Positions 8,384 through 15,257 of a DNA stretch of 31,416 nt are shown here, one piece after another. Numbering within the stretch: the first letter of the stretch is position 1; every line of letters begins with the position of its first letter. The notes below the pieces were generated by a model. The model was not told where the DNA came from. It saw only the letters and a list, made by a program, of their open reading frames with translations, and did no database searches. The stretch comes from a virus: positions 1 through 31,416 of IMG/VR virus record IMGVR_UViG_3300035212_002752, one strand, 5' to 3'. The position numbers and the translations under genes were made by a program.

Positions 8384-9650
8384 TGGACATTACAGTTTGG
8401 TTGCCGGTTGGATTATTGTCTAGGGTTGTCAATTCAAAATCTTTCGGAGCGATGAAAAGATCGGGCGCGAAGTTCATCAGCTTCATTGCGATTTTAATTG
8501 GCTGCAAAAGAATTGTTCTTGGAATCGGTGTCCTCAGTGAAATATGAAGTTGTGCAGCCACTCGCATTTCTGAAGCACTGCCGCCCAGTTTTCCGCCGGT
8601 ATCCACATTTGCAAGACCGGGATGAATTCCAACTGAACTTGCCGCATTAATCCTGAAATCTTTTGAGAGCGATAAATATTGTTCATCTGTTTTCACTTGC
8701 TGAAGCGCGAGAATTTCAAAGCCCGGCAGCGGCTTGTTAGAAACCGGATCGATGAAAAATTTAGTCATCACAGTTTTATTGACATTGTTCACTCCGCACA
8801 ATTGCTCATCCATGGCATCTTGTAAATTAATCCATGCTTTATCTTTTTCCTCTTGAGTGCCGAACTGGTCGAGATATAAACTTGGAACCTTAACATGATA
8901 TTTGACATTGTAACCGTTATCGATTCCTGATCCGTGGAATTTTGGAATCCGGTTCAGAACTTTAATTGTTTCCAAAGCACCAAACCAAATCGGCAAACCA
9001 TAAACTGCCTGGCCGCTGGTCGGCATTTTTCCATGATAAATAAATTGTGGCGAATAATTCTGGATGCCGGTGTAATATCTTGGCAATGCCTGAACCTTGA
9101 TTTTATTATCATCAATTATTCTTTCGCCAAAAAGTAAATACTGATTTATCTGACCGGTGGTTTCATCCACTTGTTCTGCCCGAACGGTTGACCAATCATA
9201 AATGTTCATCTCAACCGGCTGGCCGGCAATGTTCAAATTAAAACCGGTGTAAACATTGGCACCGGTAACAAACTGAATGCAGGCTTTCAGCCAGTAATCC
9301 GAAATGTGAATCTTTTTCATCCATTCATCGACTGCCGGATCAAACACCGGTTCAATGATTTCTTTGGCTGGCATTTGGTCGGTACCAGGGACAATTCTTT
9401 TTCGAAAAACTCCCAATCCAGAACCATGCAAAAACGCAGCTTCAGTGTGAAGTAACTGCGGCATGAAGTCGTTTTCCCAAACTGCGGTAAGGATTTCATC
9501 TGGGAGTTTATCATCGGCTCCAAATTTTTCATATTTGAATCCATCCAAGTTACCTTGGTTTTTTGTCCGCAAAACATTTTTCGTGTTTGTCAGAGTCATA
9601 ACCGATCGGCTCTTCTTTAAGAATGCCACCAGGTGATTGTCATTTTTCAT
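8370..9650 (-). CDS. Portal protein
   Basis: This 426-aa protein has the feel and length of siphovirus portal proteins, which form the dodecameric DNA channel of the head. Supporting segments are an N-terminal region ending in HTEAAFLHGSGLGVF, a central INQYLLFGERIIDDNK stretch, a middle helix with GLPIWFGALETIKVLNRIPKFH, and a C-terminal section starting LSKDFRINAASSVGIHP. That section is typical of the portal wing and crown, where Bacteroidota portals carry the SxxxGIxP signature. It starts 11 bases inside the end of the small gene upstream and is the first large gene after the 9958-10512 non-coding region. Confidence 0.85.
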   Translation of the reverse strand: MKNDNHLVAFLKKSRSVMTLTNTKNVLRTKNQGNLDGFKYEKFGADDKLPDEILTAVWENDFMPQLLHTEAAFLHGSGLGVFRKRIVPGTDQMPAKEIIEPVFDPAVDEWMKKIHISDYWLKACIQFVTGANVYTGFNLNIAGQPVEMNIYDWSTVRAEQVDETTGQINQYLLFGERIIDDNKIKVQALPRYYTGIQNYSPQFIYHGKMPTSGQAVYGLPIWFGALETIKVLNRIPKFHGSGIDNGYNVKYHVKVPSLYLDQFGTQEEKDKAWINLQDAMDEQLCGVNNVNKTVMTKFFIDPVSNKPLPGFEILALQQVKTDEQYLSLSKDFRINAASSVGIHPGLANVDTGGKLGGSASEMRVAAQLHISLRTPIPRTILLQPIKIAMKLMNFAPDLFIAPKDFELTTLDNNPTGNQTVMSNVTF

Positions 9651-9957
9651 TGTGCCAACGAACTAGAATTTTATTGAATGCCATTAGTAAGGCGATTTTT
9701 ATTTCAAACGGACGATTTTTTTGAATGTCAAAAAGCAGAAGATTATGTGATCGGTTGATTTGATGGCCCCAGGATTTGTTTGCCACGACCGGTTCACCCC
9801 TTAATTTTTTCATTTTTCCTTCAGATGGCGGAACACCGATTCGAACCCTTGGTTTGATGACTCGTTCGCTTCCATCCTTTCGGATGAATTCTATTTCAAA
9901 CTCGCCCAATGTGGTGTGAATCATTGTCAATATCTGCCCGATTCTTAATTCTGCCAT
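9640..9957 (-). CDS. Small protein ahead of portal, unknown
   Basis: This is a 105-aa basic protein starting at ATG 9957 (MAELRIGQILTMIHT). An in-frame TTG two codons upstream is disregarded. It has a beta-rich first half (GEFEIEFIRKDGSERVIKPRVRIG) and a mixed second half, with no membrane segment or cysteine motif. It is the first gene after the repeat-rich non-coding region, so it would be the first product of any transcript starting there, and it overlaps the portal gene by 11 bases. I do not recognise the family. Confidence 0.62.
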   Translation of the reverse strand: MAELRIGQILTMIHTTLGEFEIEFIRKDGSERVIKPRVRIGVPPSEGKMKKLRGEPVVANKSWGHQINRSHNLLLFDIQKNRPFEIKIALLMAFNKILVRWHNEK

Positions 9958-10021
9958 TTTCAACGATACGAATATCAGCCGATTTAGGAATTCATTTTAG
10001 GACAACTATTTTTTTACTCCG

Positions 10022-10060
10022 GTTGGAACGGTTGGAACGGGTTGGAACGCCATTCCAACC
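10022..10060 (+). repeat. GTTGGAACG array A1 (three direct, one inverted copy)
   Basis: Perfect 9-mers lie at 10022-10030, 10031-10039 and 10041-10049, giving periods of 9 and 10 bases. They are followed by an inverted, one-mismatch copy (ATTCCAACC) at 10052-10060. Near-helical phasing suggests binding by a protein that contacts the same face or an adjacent face of DNA. Confidence 0.93.
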
Positions 10061-10105
10061 GTATTTCTAGCCTTCCAGCTGGCTCAGTGTGTGCGTAACT
10101 CACTC

Positions 10106-10146
10106 ATATATATATATTTATTTTATTTTAAAGTATATATATATAA
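10106..10146. other. 41-bp A/T tract, candidate DNA unwinding element
   Basis: Forty of 41 bases are A or T, with alternating TA runs at both ends (a loose inverted repeat) around TTTATTTTATTTTAAAG. It lies between the two GTTGGAACG arrays, 4 bases before array A2. Such tracts melt easily and serve as unwinding elements at origins, a role inferred here from its placement. Confidence 0.6.
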
Positions 10147-10150
10147 GGCG

Positions 10151-10177
10151 GTTGGAACGGTTGGAACGGTTGGAACG
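10151..10177 (+). repeat. GTTGGAACG array A2 (three perfect tandem copies)
   Basis: Three exact 9-bp units lie at 10151-10159, 10160-10168 and 10169-10177, followed by AAAAT. Two units plus AAAAT (23 bp, 10160-10182) recur exactly on the opposite strand at 17827-17849 in the other control region. Confidence 0.95.
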
Positions 10178-10255
10178 AAAATGGTGCCGATGTTTCCAAG
10201 AAAAAGCATATTACAAGCGCGGAAGTGCGCGAGGTTTCCGGAAAAATCTCAACTA

Positions 10256-10276
10256 TTTTTCCAAATTTTGGAAAAA
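10256..10276. promoter_or_regulatory. Perfect 21-bp palindrome, operator-like
   Basis: Two exact 10-base arms (TTTTTCCAAA and its complement TTTGGAAAAA) flank a single central T. The size suits a dimeric DNA-binding protein. It is A/T-rich and lies in the 9958-10512 control region near an 11-bp direct repeat (CAACTATTTTT). The binding factor is unknown. Confidence 0.55.
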
Positions 10277-10481
10277 CACAAAAACACTGGTTTAGATAAT
10301 TATAAAAAAACCGCCACAACACAAAGCAAAACGGCATTTATGGTATTCCTCACCAAATCGCCGAATTTAGCAATCACATAAAACACATAAGCCATTGGCC
10401 GATTGACAGCGGGGGCGCCCTTTAACAACAGGCAATCCCCATTCCGCATCTCTGCTTATATGAAAACTTGCAAATGGCAAT

Positions 10482-10500
10482 CCGTGACTGATGTTCACGG
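10482..10500 (-). other. Hairpin after the terminase gene
   Basis: CCGTGA and TCACGG form a 6-bp stem with a 7-base loop, beginning 12 bases after the terminase stop on the minus strand. No T-run follows, so it does not qualify as a standard intrinsic terminator. It could be an RNA 3'-end, processing or packaging-associated structure. Confidence 0.4.
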
Positions 10501-10512
10501 TTCCAAAAACAA

Positions 10513-12048
10513 TTATCTCCCGATTACAATGCTGGACCAGATGGAGTCGTTGCCGCTCGCCATGATCCTGGCATAAAGACTTACAAGTATGTAATCAAAT
10601 GTATCGCTGAGGTGTGTGGCAAACTCTTGCTGGATGTTCTGGGCCTCGCTTCGCTTATCCTTAGTGTAATCATTTTTGATTGGCGCATTCATTACCGACA
10701 TGATTAATGCCCGGCAGTTGTTTGCGTTAATCATTATCACCGGAAATCGCATCTCGTTTCGACGCAATATGTTGTTGATTAATATGTGGCGCATCTCATG
10801 CCCTGGCAGCTTACTTGATGCTTTAATGTTTCCTTGCCATCCATTGTGTTTCAATCTTGCCACCGCCTGTTCGAATAGTGGTGGCGCACCTAGTCTGCGG
10901 TTGTTACCGGATGCATCGCCATACAATTCTACATACTTGATTGGATGGTGTGAATACTTCTGGCAAAACTGGTCGATTAGGGTGTCAATCAGTAATTCGC
11001 CATCCTTATCGTTCAATGGATCAGGTTTTGAAAACAGATTATCGCAAACACGAAATTCCTGAAACTGTGTCTGGCTGATTTGCTGGCAAACAATCATGCA
11101 AGTGAAAGTGATGTTAAAATCCAGCGATAATAAAAGAGGCTTATCCCGGTGGATAAACGAATCCCTTTTGATGGTCATCCTTCCGCCAGAATCCCAGTCG
11201 TAATCGTAAGTTATAATGGTTGAATGCTTTTCCTCGCTGAAGCTTGGATAATATCCGCCACCAGGCTGGCGATCCAACCGCCCATTCAAAACCTCGATGT
11301 AGTATTCCAGCGGAGACAAACTATTCTTCAGATTATCGATGTAATCCTCGCCCAGAATGGCGATGTTGTCCGTGGTTTTGCCAGACATAAAAAAATACTT
11401 GTCCGGCATCTGCTCTGCCAGCTTTTCCCACTTAAAAACCCATTGGCCCTCCGGTGACCAGGGAGCCGATGTGAAATGGCAAATCGACTGGTGCATATAG
11501 TGAATTTTTGGGTCGTATGATCCTGGGCCAATTGTGCGACCTCTGACTGATGTCACAAATATTTTATTCCAGACATCTTCTTTAAAAAGTGCGGATTCAT
11601 CACCACAAAGCGCATCATAAGAACCACCACGAAAACGATCCTTTACTTCCAGACTCCCCAGTTCAATTACATGGCCGTTAATGAAAAAATAACAGTATTC
11701 CGGGTTTTTCGGCATTTTATAAGGCTTCGCCCAATGTGCCGGTGGTCTTCGACCGAAAATCCACTGCCCAGTCTTTTTCCGATCATCCCATTCGGTTATG
11801 CCGTACTCCTTCCAGGCAGATTCCATTTCCGGACAAGTCTTTGTCAAAAGCTGGTAATAAGTAGATGAAACCGCAAGCGATTTTCCGGTTGGCAGATTGC
11901 GAAACAAACGGAAAACGTGGTGGCCCATTACATGGGTTTTCCCGAATCCGCGTCCAGCAATTAATGCCTTCCTTTTCTGCCTGGCATTAAGAAACTCCGC
12001 TTGCTTCGGAGTCAGGTAAATTATCTGGTAGTGTTCCTTCTTCTTCAT
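10513..12048 (-). CDS. terL: Terminase large subunit
   Basis: This is the packaging motor ATPase and nuclease, 511 aa from ATG 12048. A TTG one codon earlier is in frame but less likely, because GGAGGTGATTG immediately precedes the ATG as an unusually good Shine-Dalgarno sequence. Walker A is GRGFGKT at residues 32-38. Walker B is YDALCGDE with acidic pair 150-151. The C-terminal RNase H-like nuclease shows Asp310 (LLLSLDFN), Asp378 (ELYGDASG) and Asp482/Asp485 (HLSDTFDYI). Full length is normal for the family. It overlaps the small terminase gene by 62 bases, and a 555-base non-coding region follows. Confidence 0.95.
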   Translation of the reverse strand: MKKKEHYQIIYLTPKQAEFLNARQKRKALIAGRGFGKTHVMGHHVFRLFRNLPTGKSLAVSSTYYQLLTKTCPEMESAWKEYGITEWDDRKKTGQWIFGRRPPAHWAKPYKMPKNPEYCYFFINGHVIELGSLEVKDRFRGGSYDALCGDESALFKEDVWNKIFVTSVRGRTIGPGSYDPKIHYMHQSICHFTSAPWSPEGQWVFKWEKLAEQMPDKYFFMSGKTTDNIAILGEDYIDNLKNSLSPLEYYIEVLNGRLDRQPGGGYYPSFSEEKHSTIITYDYDWDSGGRMTIKRDSFIHRDKPLLLSLDFNITFTCMIVCQQISQTQFQEFRVCDNLFSKPDPLNDKDGELLIDTLIDQFCQKYSHHPIKYVELYGDASGNNRRLGAPPLFEQAVARLKHNGWQGNIKASSKLPGHEMRHILINNILRRNEMRFPVIMINANNCRALIMSVMNAPIKNDYTKDKRSEAQNIQQEFATHLSDTFDYILVSLYARIMASGNDSIWSSIVIGR

Positions 12049-12547
12049 CAATCACCTCCGCATCCTGTGTTTCAAACTCAATTATTTTGTGGGCGTTTTC
12101 CAGCGCTTTAGGATCTGTCATGATAATGAAACCATCCGGCCGCATCCACTCGTTTGGATTCTCCAAATGCTCTTCATCATCGTTGGTCAATCCAAGCAAT
12201 TCGTTGGCATCTTTTATCAAAAGTCGGGCCGTGGCAAACTCGCCTCGCTCCTCACATCGTTGCGCCAGCTTCATAAGTCTTTCGTAATTGGCGACCTTCA
12301 TTCCACGCTTTGAAAAGCGATTGGCATCGCCAAAAACCGCAACCGATTCCCGAACGATTCTTAAAGCCATCGTTTCGCCAACTTCAAATGTGGTGATGAT
12401 GTCTTTGGCCGTTTGCATTGGCGTGAACCCTTCGCAGAGCATCGTAAAAGCATGGCGAAACCGGGCGATGCTTTCCTTTTGTTTTTCCGTTCCGGATCGC
12501 TTGCCCAGAACTATGGCCCTATATCTGTCGATTTTGTCGCCTTCCAT
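11987..12547 (-). CDS. terS: Terminase small subunit candidate
   Basis: This 186-aa, mostly helical protein lies directly before the large terminase gene and overlaps it. The N-terminal half (EKQKESIARFRHAFTMLCEG, then TAKDIITTFEVGETMALRIV) looks like a helix-turn-helix region for DNA recognition, followed by a helical oligomerisation segment (KLAQRCEERGEFATARLLIK). An acidic tail (EVIDEEEGTLPDNLPDSEAS) is common for contact with the large subunit. Sequence alone would not prove this, since small terminases are diverse; location and architecture carry the call. Confidence 0.75.
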   Translation of the reverse strand: MEGDKIDRYRAIVLGKRSGTEKQKESIARFRHAFTMLCEGFTPMQTAKDIITTFEVGETMALRIVRESVAVFGDANRFSKRGMKVANYERLMKLAQRCEERGEFATARLLIKDANELLGLTNDDEEHLENPNEWMRPDGFIIMTDPKALENAHKIIEFETQDAEVIDEEEGTLPDNLPDSEASGVS

Positions 12548-12579
12548 TTTGTAAATCTAATTTATTCGATCTTTCAATT

Positions 12580-12963
12580 TTAAGACTGGTTGCCAAATGC
12601 AACCTTGATTCCTATTTTCTCGCAATACTGCGAGGCCAGTATAAATGACTCAGTGACTGAATCCTCCCGGCTGATGGTCACAATTGTATCGGCTTCCTGA
12701 ATTCCTTCCCGAATAATCCGATGCAGATGGTTTTCATTGTCCAGCATCAGCATATTTACGCAGATAAATGCCCTTCTCCTTTTTTTATCATAGCCGACTA
12801 TTTTTTCGTAAAAAATCGACTCTGATTTTTCAATTCCGCAAACAGCTTTTACCCTCAAGAATTCATACATCTCCGCCGGATGGCTGGCAAAGTATAAATC
12901 TAGTTCATCAAAGTTATGCCGGATCAAATAGTTTGTCAGCTGGTGTCGAAATTGAAAGTGCAT
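12580..12963 (-). CDS. Unknown protein before small terminase, 127 aa
   Basis: The ATG at 12963 is preferred over a GTG one codon upstream. The gene overlaps the coiled-coil gene by about 50 bases and ends 32 bases before the small terminase start. The protein is soluble, with alternating helix and strand (FYEKIVGYDKKRRRAFICVNM, then ADTIVTISREDSVTESFILA) and three cysteines that form no zinc motif. It lies in the terminase group, so a role in packaging or head assembly is possible. No family was recognised. Confidence 0.7.
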   Translation of the reverse strand: MHFQFRHQLTNYLIRHNFDELDLYFASHPAEMYEFLRVKAVCGIEKSESIFYEKIVGYDKKRRRAFICVNMLMLDNENHLHRIIREGIQEADTIVTISREDSVTESFILASQYCEKIGIKVAFGNQS

Positions 12964-13648
12964 CACGCTGGTAATGTAATTCCTTCAGCTCGTAAAGTTT
13001 TTTCTGCAATTCCTCTGCATAACGCAGATTCTCTGGGTTCTTTTCAAACCGCTGCCGGGCTTTGGTCACATAGGTATTTTGATTCTTTATTTTCTTCCGG
13101 ATGTCCTCCAGGGTAATCTTTTTCTGCTGGTCATCCACTGGTGTTTTATCATCAACCGGCAATGCCCCATACCTCCAGTAATATTCGACTTTGGAATCAA
13201 CCGCCTTTATAATTTCATCCAGTTCCAAAATGGATTTTACAAGTTCCTGAACCGATTTTGGAATAACCGTCTGGCCCTTGGTTTCATCCTGAACCTGCTG
13301 GCTCAATTTGTTTCGCTCCAGATAAAATCCACGCTTCTGGATAAATAATTTTTGAACCGGGTCTGGCAATGATTTAATATCGTAATCGCTTTCCTCAATC
13401 GGCTTTGTGGCAATCGGTTTTGCCACTGGCGTTTCAATTATTTCCGGAGGATTAATCGGCTTGTAATCGATGTTTAAATATTTTCCTAATTCATAATGAA
13501 TCTTTTCAAGATTATTTGGCGTTTCTTTTTTACCTAGGTTCATTACCAAAACCCTATTTCGGCAAACCTTTTGCAAAAGCGAAAGACCTGAATAAAAATC
13601 CTTCTCGATTGAATTAATCCACTCTTTAATCTGTTCATCTACATTCAT
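12914..13648 (-). CDS. Coiled-coil structural/accessory protein, 244 aa
   Basis: The ATG at 13648 (MNVDEQIKEWINSIEKDF) is chosen. An earlier ATG at 13669 would lie inside the terminator hairpin at 13655-13684. The N-terminal segment (SGLSLLQKVCRNRVLVMNLGKKE) is a pattern I associate with an uncharacterised protein upstream of terminase genes in Bacteroidota phages. A proline-rich linker (INPPEIIETPVAKPIATKP) separates it from a charged C-terminal coiled coil (residues about 170-235). Its transcript must read through the terminator or start locally, so its level is likely below that of the capsid protein. Function unknown. Confidence 0.72.
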   Translation of the reverse strand: MNVDEQIKEWINSIEKDFYSGLSLLQKVCRNRVLVMNLGKKETPNNLEKIHYELGKYLNIDYKPINPPEIIETPVAKPIATKPIEESDYDIKSLPDPVQKLFIQKRGFYLERNKLSQQVQDETKGQTVIPKSVQELVKSILELDEIIKAVDSKVEYYWRYGALPVDDKTPVDDQQKKITLEDIRKKIKNQNTYVTKARQRFEKNPENLRYAEELQKKLYELKELHYQRDALSISTPADKLFDPA

Positions 13649-13654
13649 AGGCAC

Positions 13655-13684
13655 AAAAAAAGGGAGCATTTCTGCTCCCTTTTT
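13655..13684 (-). terminator. Intrinsic terminator after the capsid genes
   Basis: GGGAGCA and TGCTCCC form a 7-bp GC-containing stem with a four-base loop (TTTC), extended by A/T pairs on both sides. On the minus strand it is followed by seven T. It sits 20 bases after the 182-aa gene and just before the coiled-coil gene, so it can set a lower level for terminase genes than for capsid genes. The symmetric A and T tracts could also stop opposing transcription. Confidence 0.88.
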
Positions 13685-13703
13685 AAGACTGATTATTGAA
13701 TTC

Positions 13704-14252
13704 TTAATCGTTTAATCCAACTGTCGTCAAATCGGCAACGGTTCCAGCGTATTCAACCATTCCGGTGGCAGACTTGAAGTAAAATTCAAGTTCCTGAACA
13801 TTCGCAACCTCAAGATCGTTTCCGAATTTCCGGTTGTATTTACGAAGAATAGATGGAGTGCTTGGCGTTCCAATCAAAAAGATTTGGCCGGAATTCATTA
13901 CCGCACCCAATACACCACGGAAGCCCTGGCGCACTGCGTTAAGGTAAGCACGATTGATGGCAGAGTTACCTTTTACCGCCATAGTCACGATTGTTTCGTA
14001 AGCTGGCGACTGCGGAGTCCCGATGTCATTTTCATCAATTCCAGCCTTACCACCTTCAGAGTTTTTAACGAAATCAAATTCGTGCATCACTCCGGTTAAG
14101 GTGTATACCAAACCAGTTTGAGGAACCTTTTTCGTTGTCGGATCAATATCCGCAATGCTCACGACATCTTCAGCCTGAATGCCGAAAAGTCTGGCAATAC
14201 CACCAGCTGCACTCTCGCAGCTGGCGGACATATCAATTAGAGAAACACACAT
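13704..14252 (-). CDS. Abundant structural protein after capsid (tail-tube or decoration candidate)
   Basis: This 182-aa protein starts at ATG 14252, 23 bases after the capsid stop, and is the last gene before the strong terminator, so it shares the capsid's high expression. It is predominantly beta, rich in Gly, Ala, Thr and Val. The central section (YETIVTMAVKGNSAINRAYLN) and the section QIFLIGTPSTPSILRKYN, followed by LEFYFKSATGMVEYAG, are like tail-tube or head-decoration folds. A major tail tube protein must exist in a long-tailed phage and no better candidate is visible, but a capsid decoration protein fits the position equally well. Confidence 0.65.
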   Translation of the reverse strand: MCVSLIDMSASCESAAGGIARLFGIQAEDVVSIADIDPTTKKVPQTGLVYTLTGVMHEFDFVKNSEGGKAGIDENDIGTPQSPAYETIVTMAVKGNSAINRAYLNAVRQGFRGVLGAVMNSGQIFLIGTPSTPSILRKYNRKFGNDLEVANVQELEFYFKSATGMVEYAGTVADLTTVGLND

Positions 14253-14275
14253 ATCTTTTTATTGATTTAGTGTTT

Positions 14276-15226
14276 TTAAGCCTCGTTACCGTTGCACCAG
14301 ATCACAGAGCCATCACGGAAGTTCACACCTGCACGGAAATCCATCATCACTTTGATAGTCCTGTTGAACTCCTGAGTAAGGATGTTCGATGCAGCACCTT
14401 CGATGTCATATCCGAAAACCAAGTTGTCCTTTGGAGTGATAAGGATACGATTTGAATCTGTGCCGACCATTCCAGGGATTGCCACAAGCTGAGTCTGTGT
14501 GCCTTCGATTAATACCTGTGTGTAATCACGGTTGTAAACAACTGAACCAACTGAAGTCTGGTAATCGTCCATGTAGTTGTCAAAGTTGGCAACTGAAAGG
14601 AAGCAATACATTGGCTTGTTGCGATACTGACCAGCAATCTTGTTTCTAACCTTGCGAACCTCATCTAAAGCGTTTGTAGCAGTGATTGCAGTGAACGCAG
14701 TTACATTTGCAGCTGGTATTTCAGTTGAAGTTACTGCGGCTTTTACAAGCTGAAGTAAACCATCCATAGTATCGGCAGATGTAGTGCCAGAACCACTGTA
14801 AGTACCATTCCAAACGGCTCCTTCCAAATCATCCTGCGCCTGTTTTGCGATGGCTTCCATTATGAATTGTTCAAAAGGAATATCAAATGGAGATGATGGC
14901 GGCGCTCCAGCTAATTGACCAAGCCAAGAATTGTAGAGATCCAAAGGAACAATTGAAATGTCAGCAGAAATTCTGCGAGCATTCAAAATCCTTGCTCCAA
15001 AAACCAATGCATCATCTGTGGCAGTAAATCCACCACCAGCAGCATAAGGCTTAAGAATGCTTCCAGTAGTCAATTTGGCTAAAGGAAGTTGATCGATTGA
15101 TCCAGTAAATGTCGTGAAATACTGGGCCGTAGATTCGCGAAGAATCTTGTTAAAAATATCCACCTTCTCCTGGCGAGCATATGCGCCAAGTGCGGAATTG
15201 AGTGCGGTAATGTTTACTGATGCCAT
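14276..15226 (-). CDS. Major capsid protein, HK97-like
   Basis: This 316-aa protein lies immediately after the protease/scaffold gene, the standard order for HK97-type heads. It has the expected layout: a variable N-terminus that the protease may trim, an alpha/beta core (IEGTQTQLVAIPGMVGTD, ILITPKDNLVFGYDIE) and a C-terminal beta strand ending in KVMMDFRAGVNFRDGSVIW. That ending, where the last strand carries FR.GV...G, is typical of this fold. No start ambiguity (ATG 15226). The DNA between it and the protease is only 31 bases, so co-transcription is likely. Confidence 0.87.
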   Translation of the reverse strand: MASVNITALNSALGAYARQEKVDIFNKILRESTAQYFTTFTGSIDQLPLAKLTTGSILKPYAAGGGFTATDDALVFGARILNARRISADISIVPLDLYNSWLGQLAGAPPSSPFDIPFEQFIMEAIAKQAQDDLEGAVWNGTYSGSGTTSADTMDGLLQLVKAAVTSTEIPAANVTAFTAITATNALDEVRKVRNKIAGQYRNKPMYCFLSVANFDNYMDDYQTSVGSVVYNRDYTQVLIEGTQTQLVAIPGMVGTDSNRILITPKDNLVFGYDIEGAASNILTQEFNRTIKVMMDFRAGVNFRDGSVIWCNGNEA

Positions 15227-15257
15227 TTCTTATTTTATGGTTTAAATTTTTGAAAAC

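Larger units (their letters stand above)
9958..10512. other. Non-coding control region; candidate replication origin
   Basis: This 555-base gap lies between the terminase stop and the next gene, where most neighbours overlap. It holds two arrays of GTTGGAACG (10022-10060 and 10151-10177) on either side of an almost pure A/T tract (10106-10146), a perfect 21-bp palindrome (10256-10276), an 11-bp direct repeat (CAACTATTTTT at 10003-10013 and 10250-10260) and a hairpin (10482-10500). Iterons beside an A/T-rich unwinding element are the classic layout of iteron-controlled origins. No perfect TAnnTTTG promoter was seen. Short frames on either strand are repeat translations. A packaging or regulatory function is the alternative. 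Confidence 0.6.

Noticed and set aside
10022-10177. CRISPR array
   Set aside because: The 9-bp units are tandem without spacers and too short; there are no cas genes.
10089-10381. Short overlapping frames on both strands in the 9958-10512 gap
   Set aside because: They translate the GTTGGAACG repeats (runs of RLE or PFQ) and the A/T tract; composition is not protein-like.
13649-13669. Upstream ATG for the coiled-coil protein
   Set aside because: It lies inside the terminator hairpin, and the added residues are read from the hairpin.
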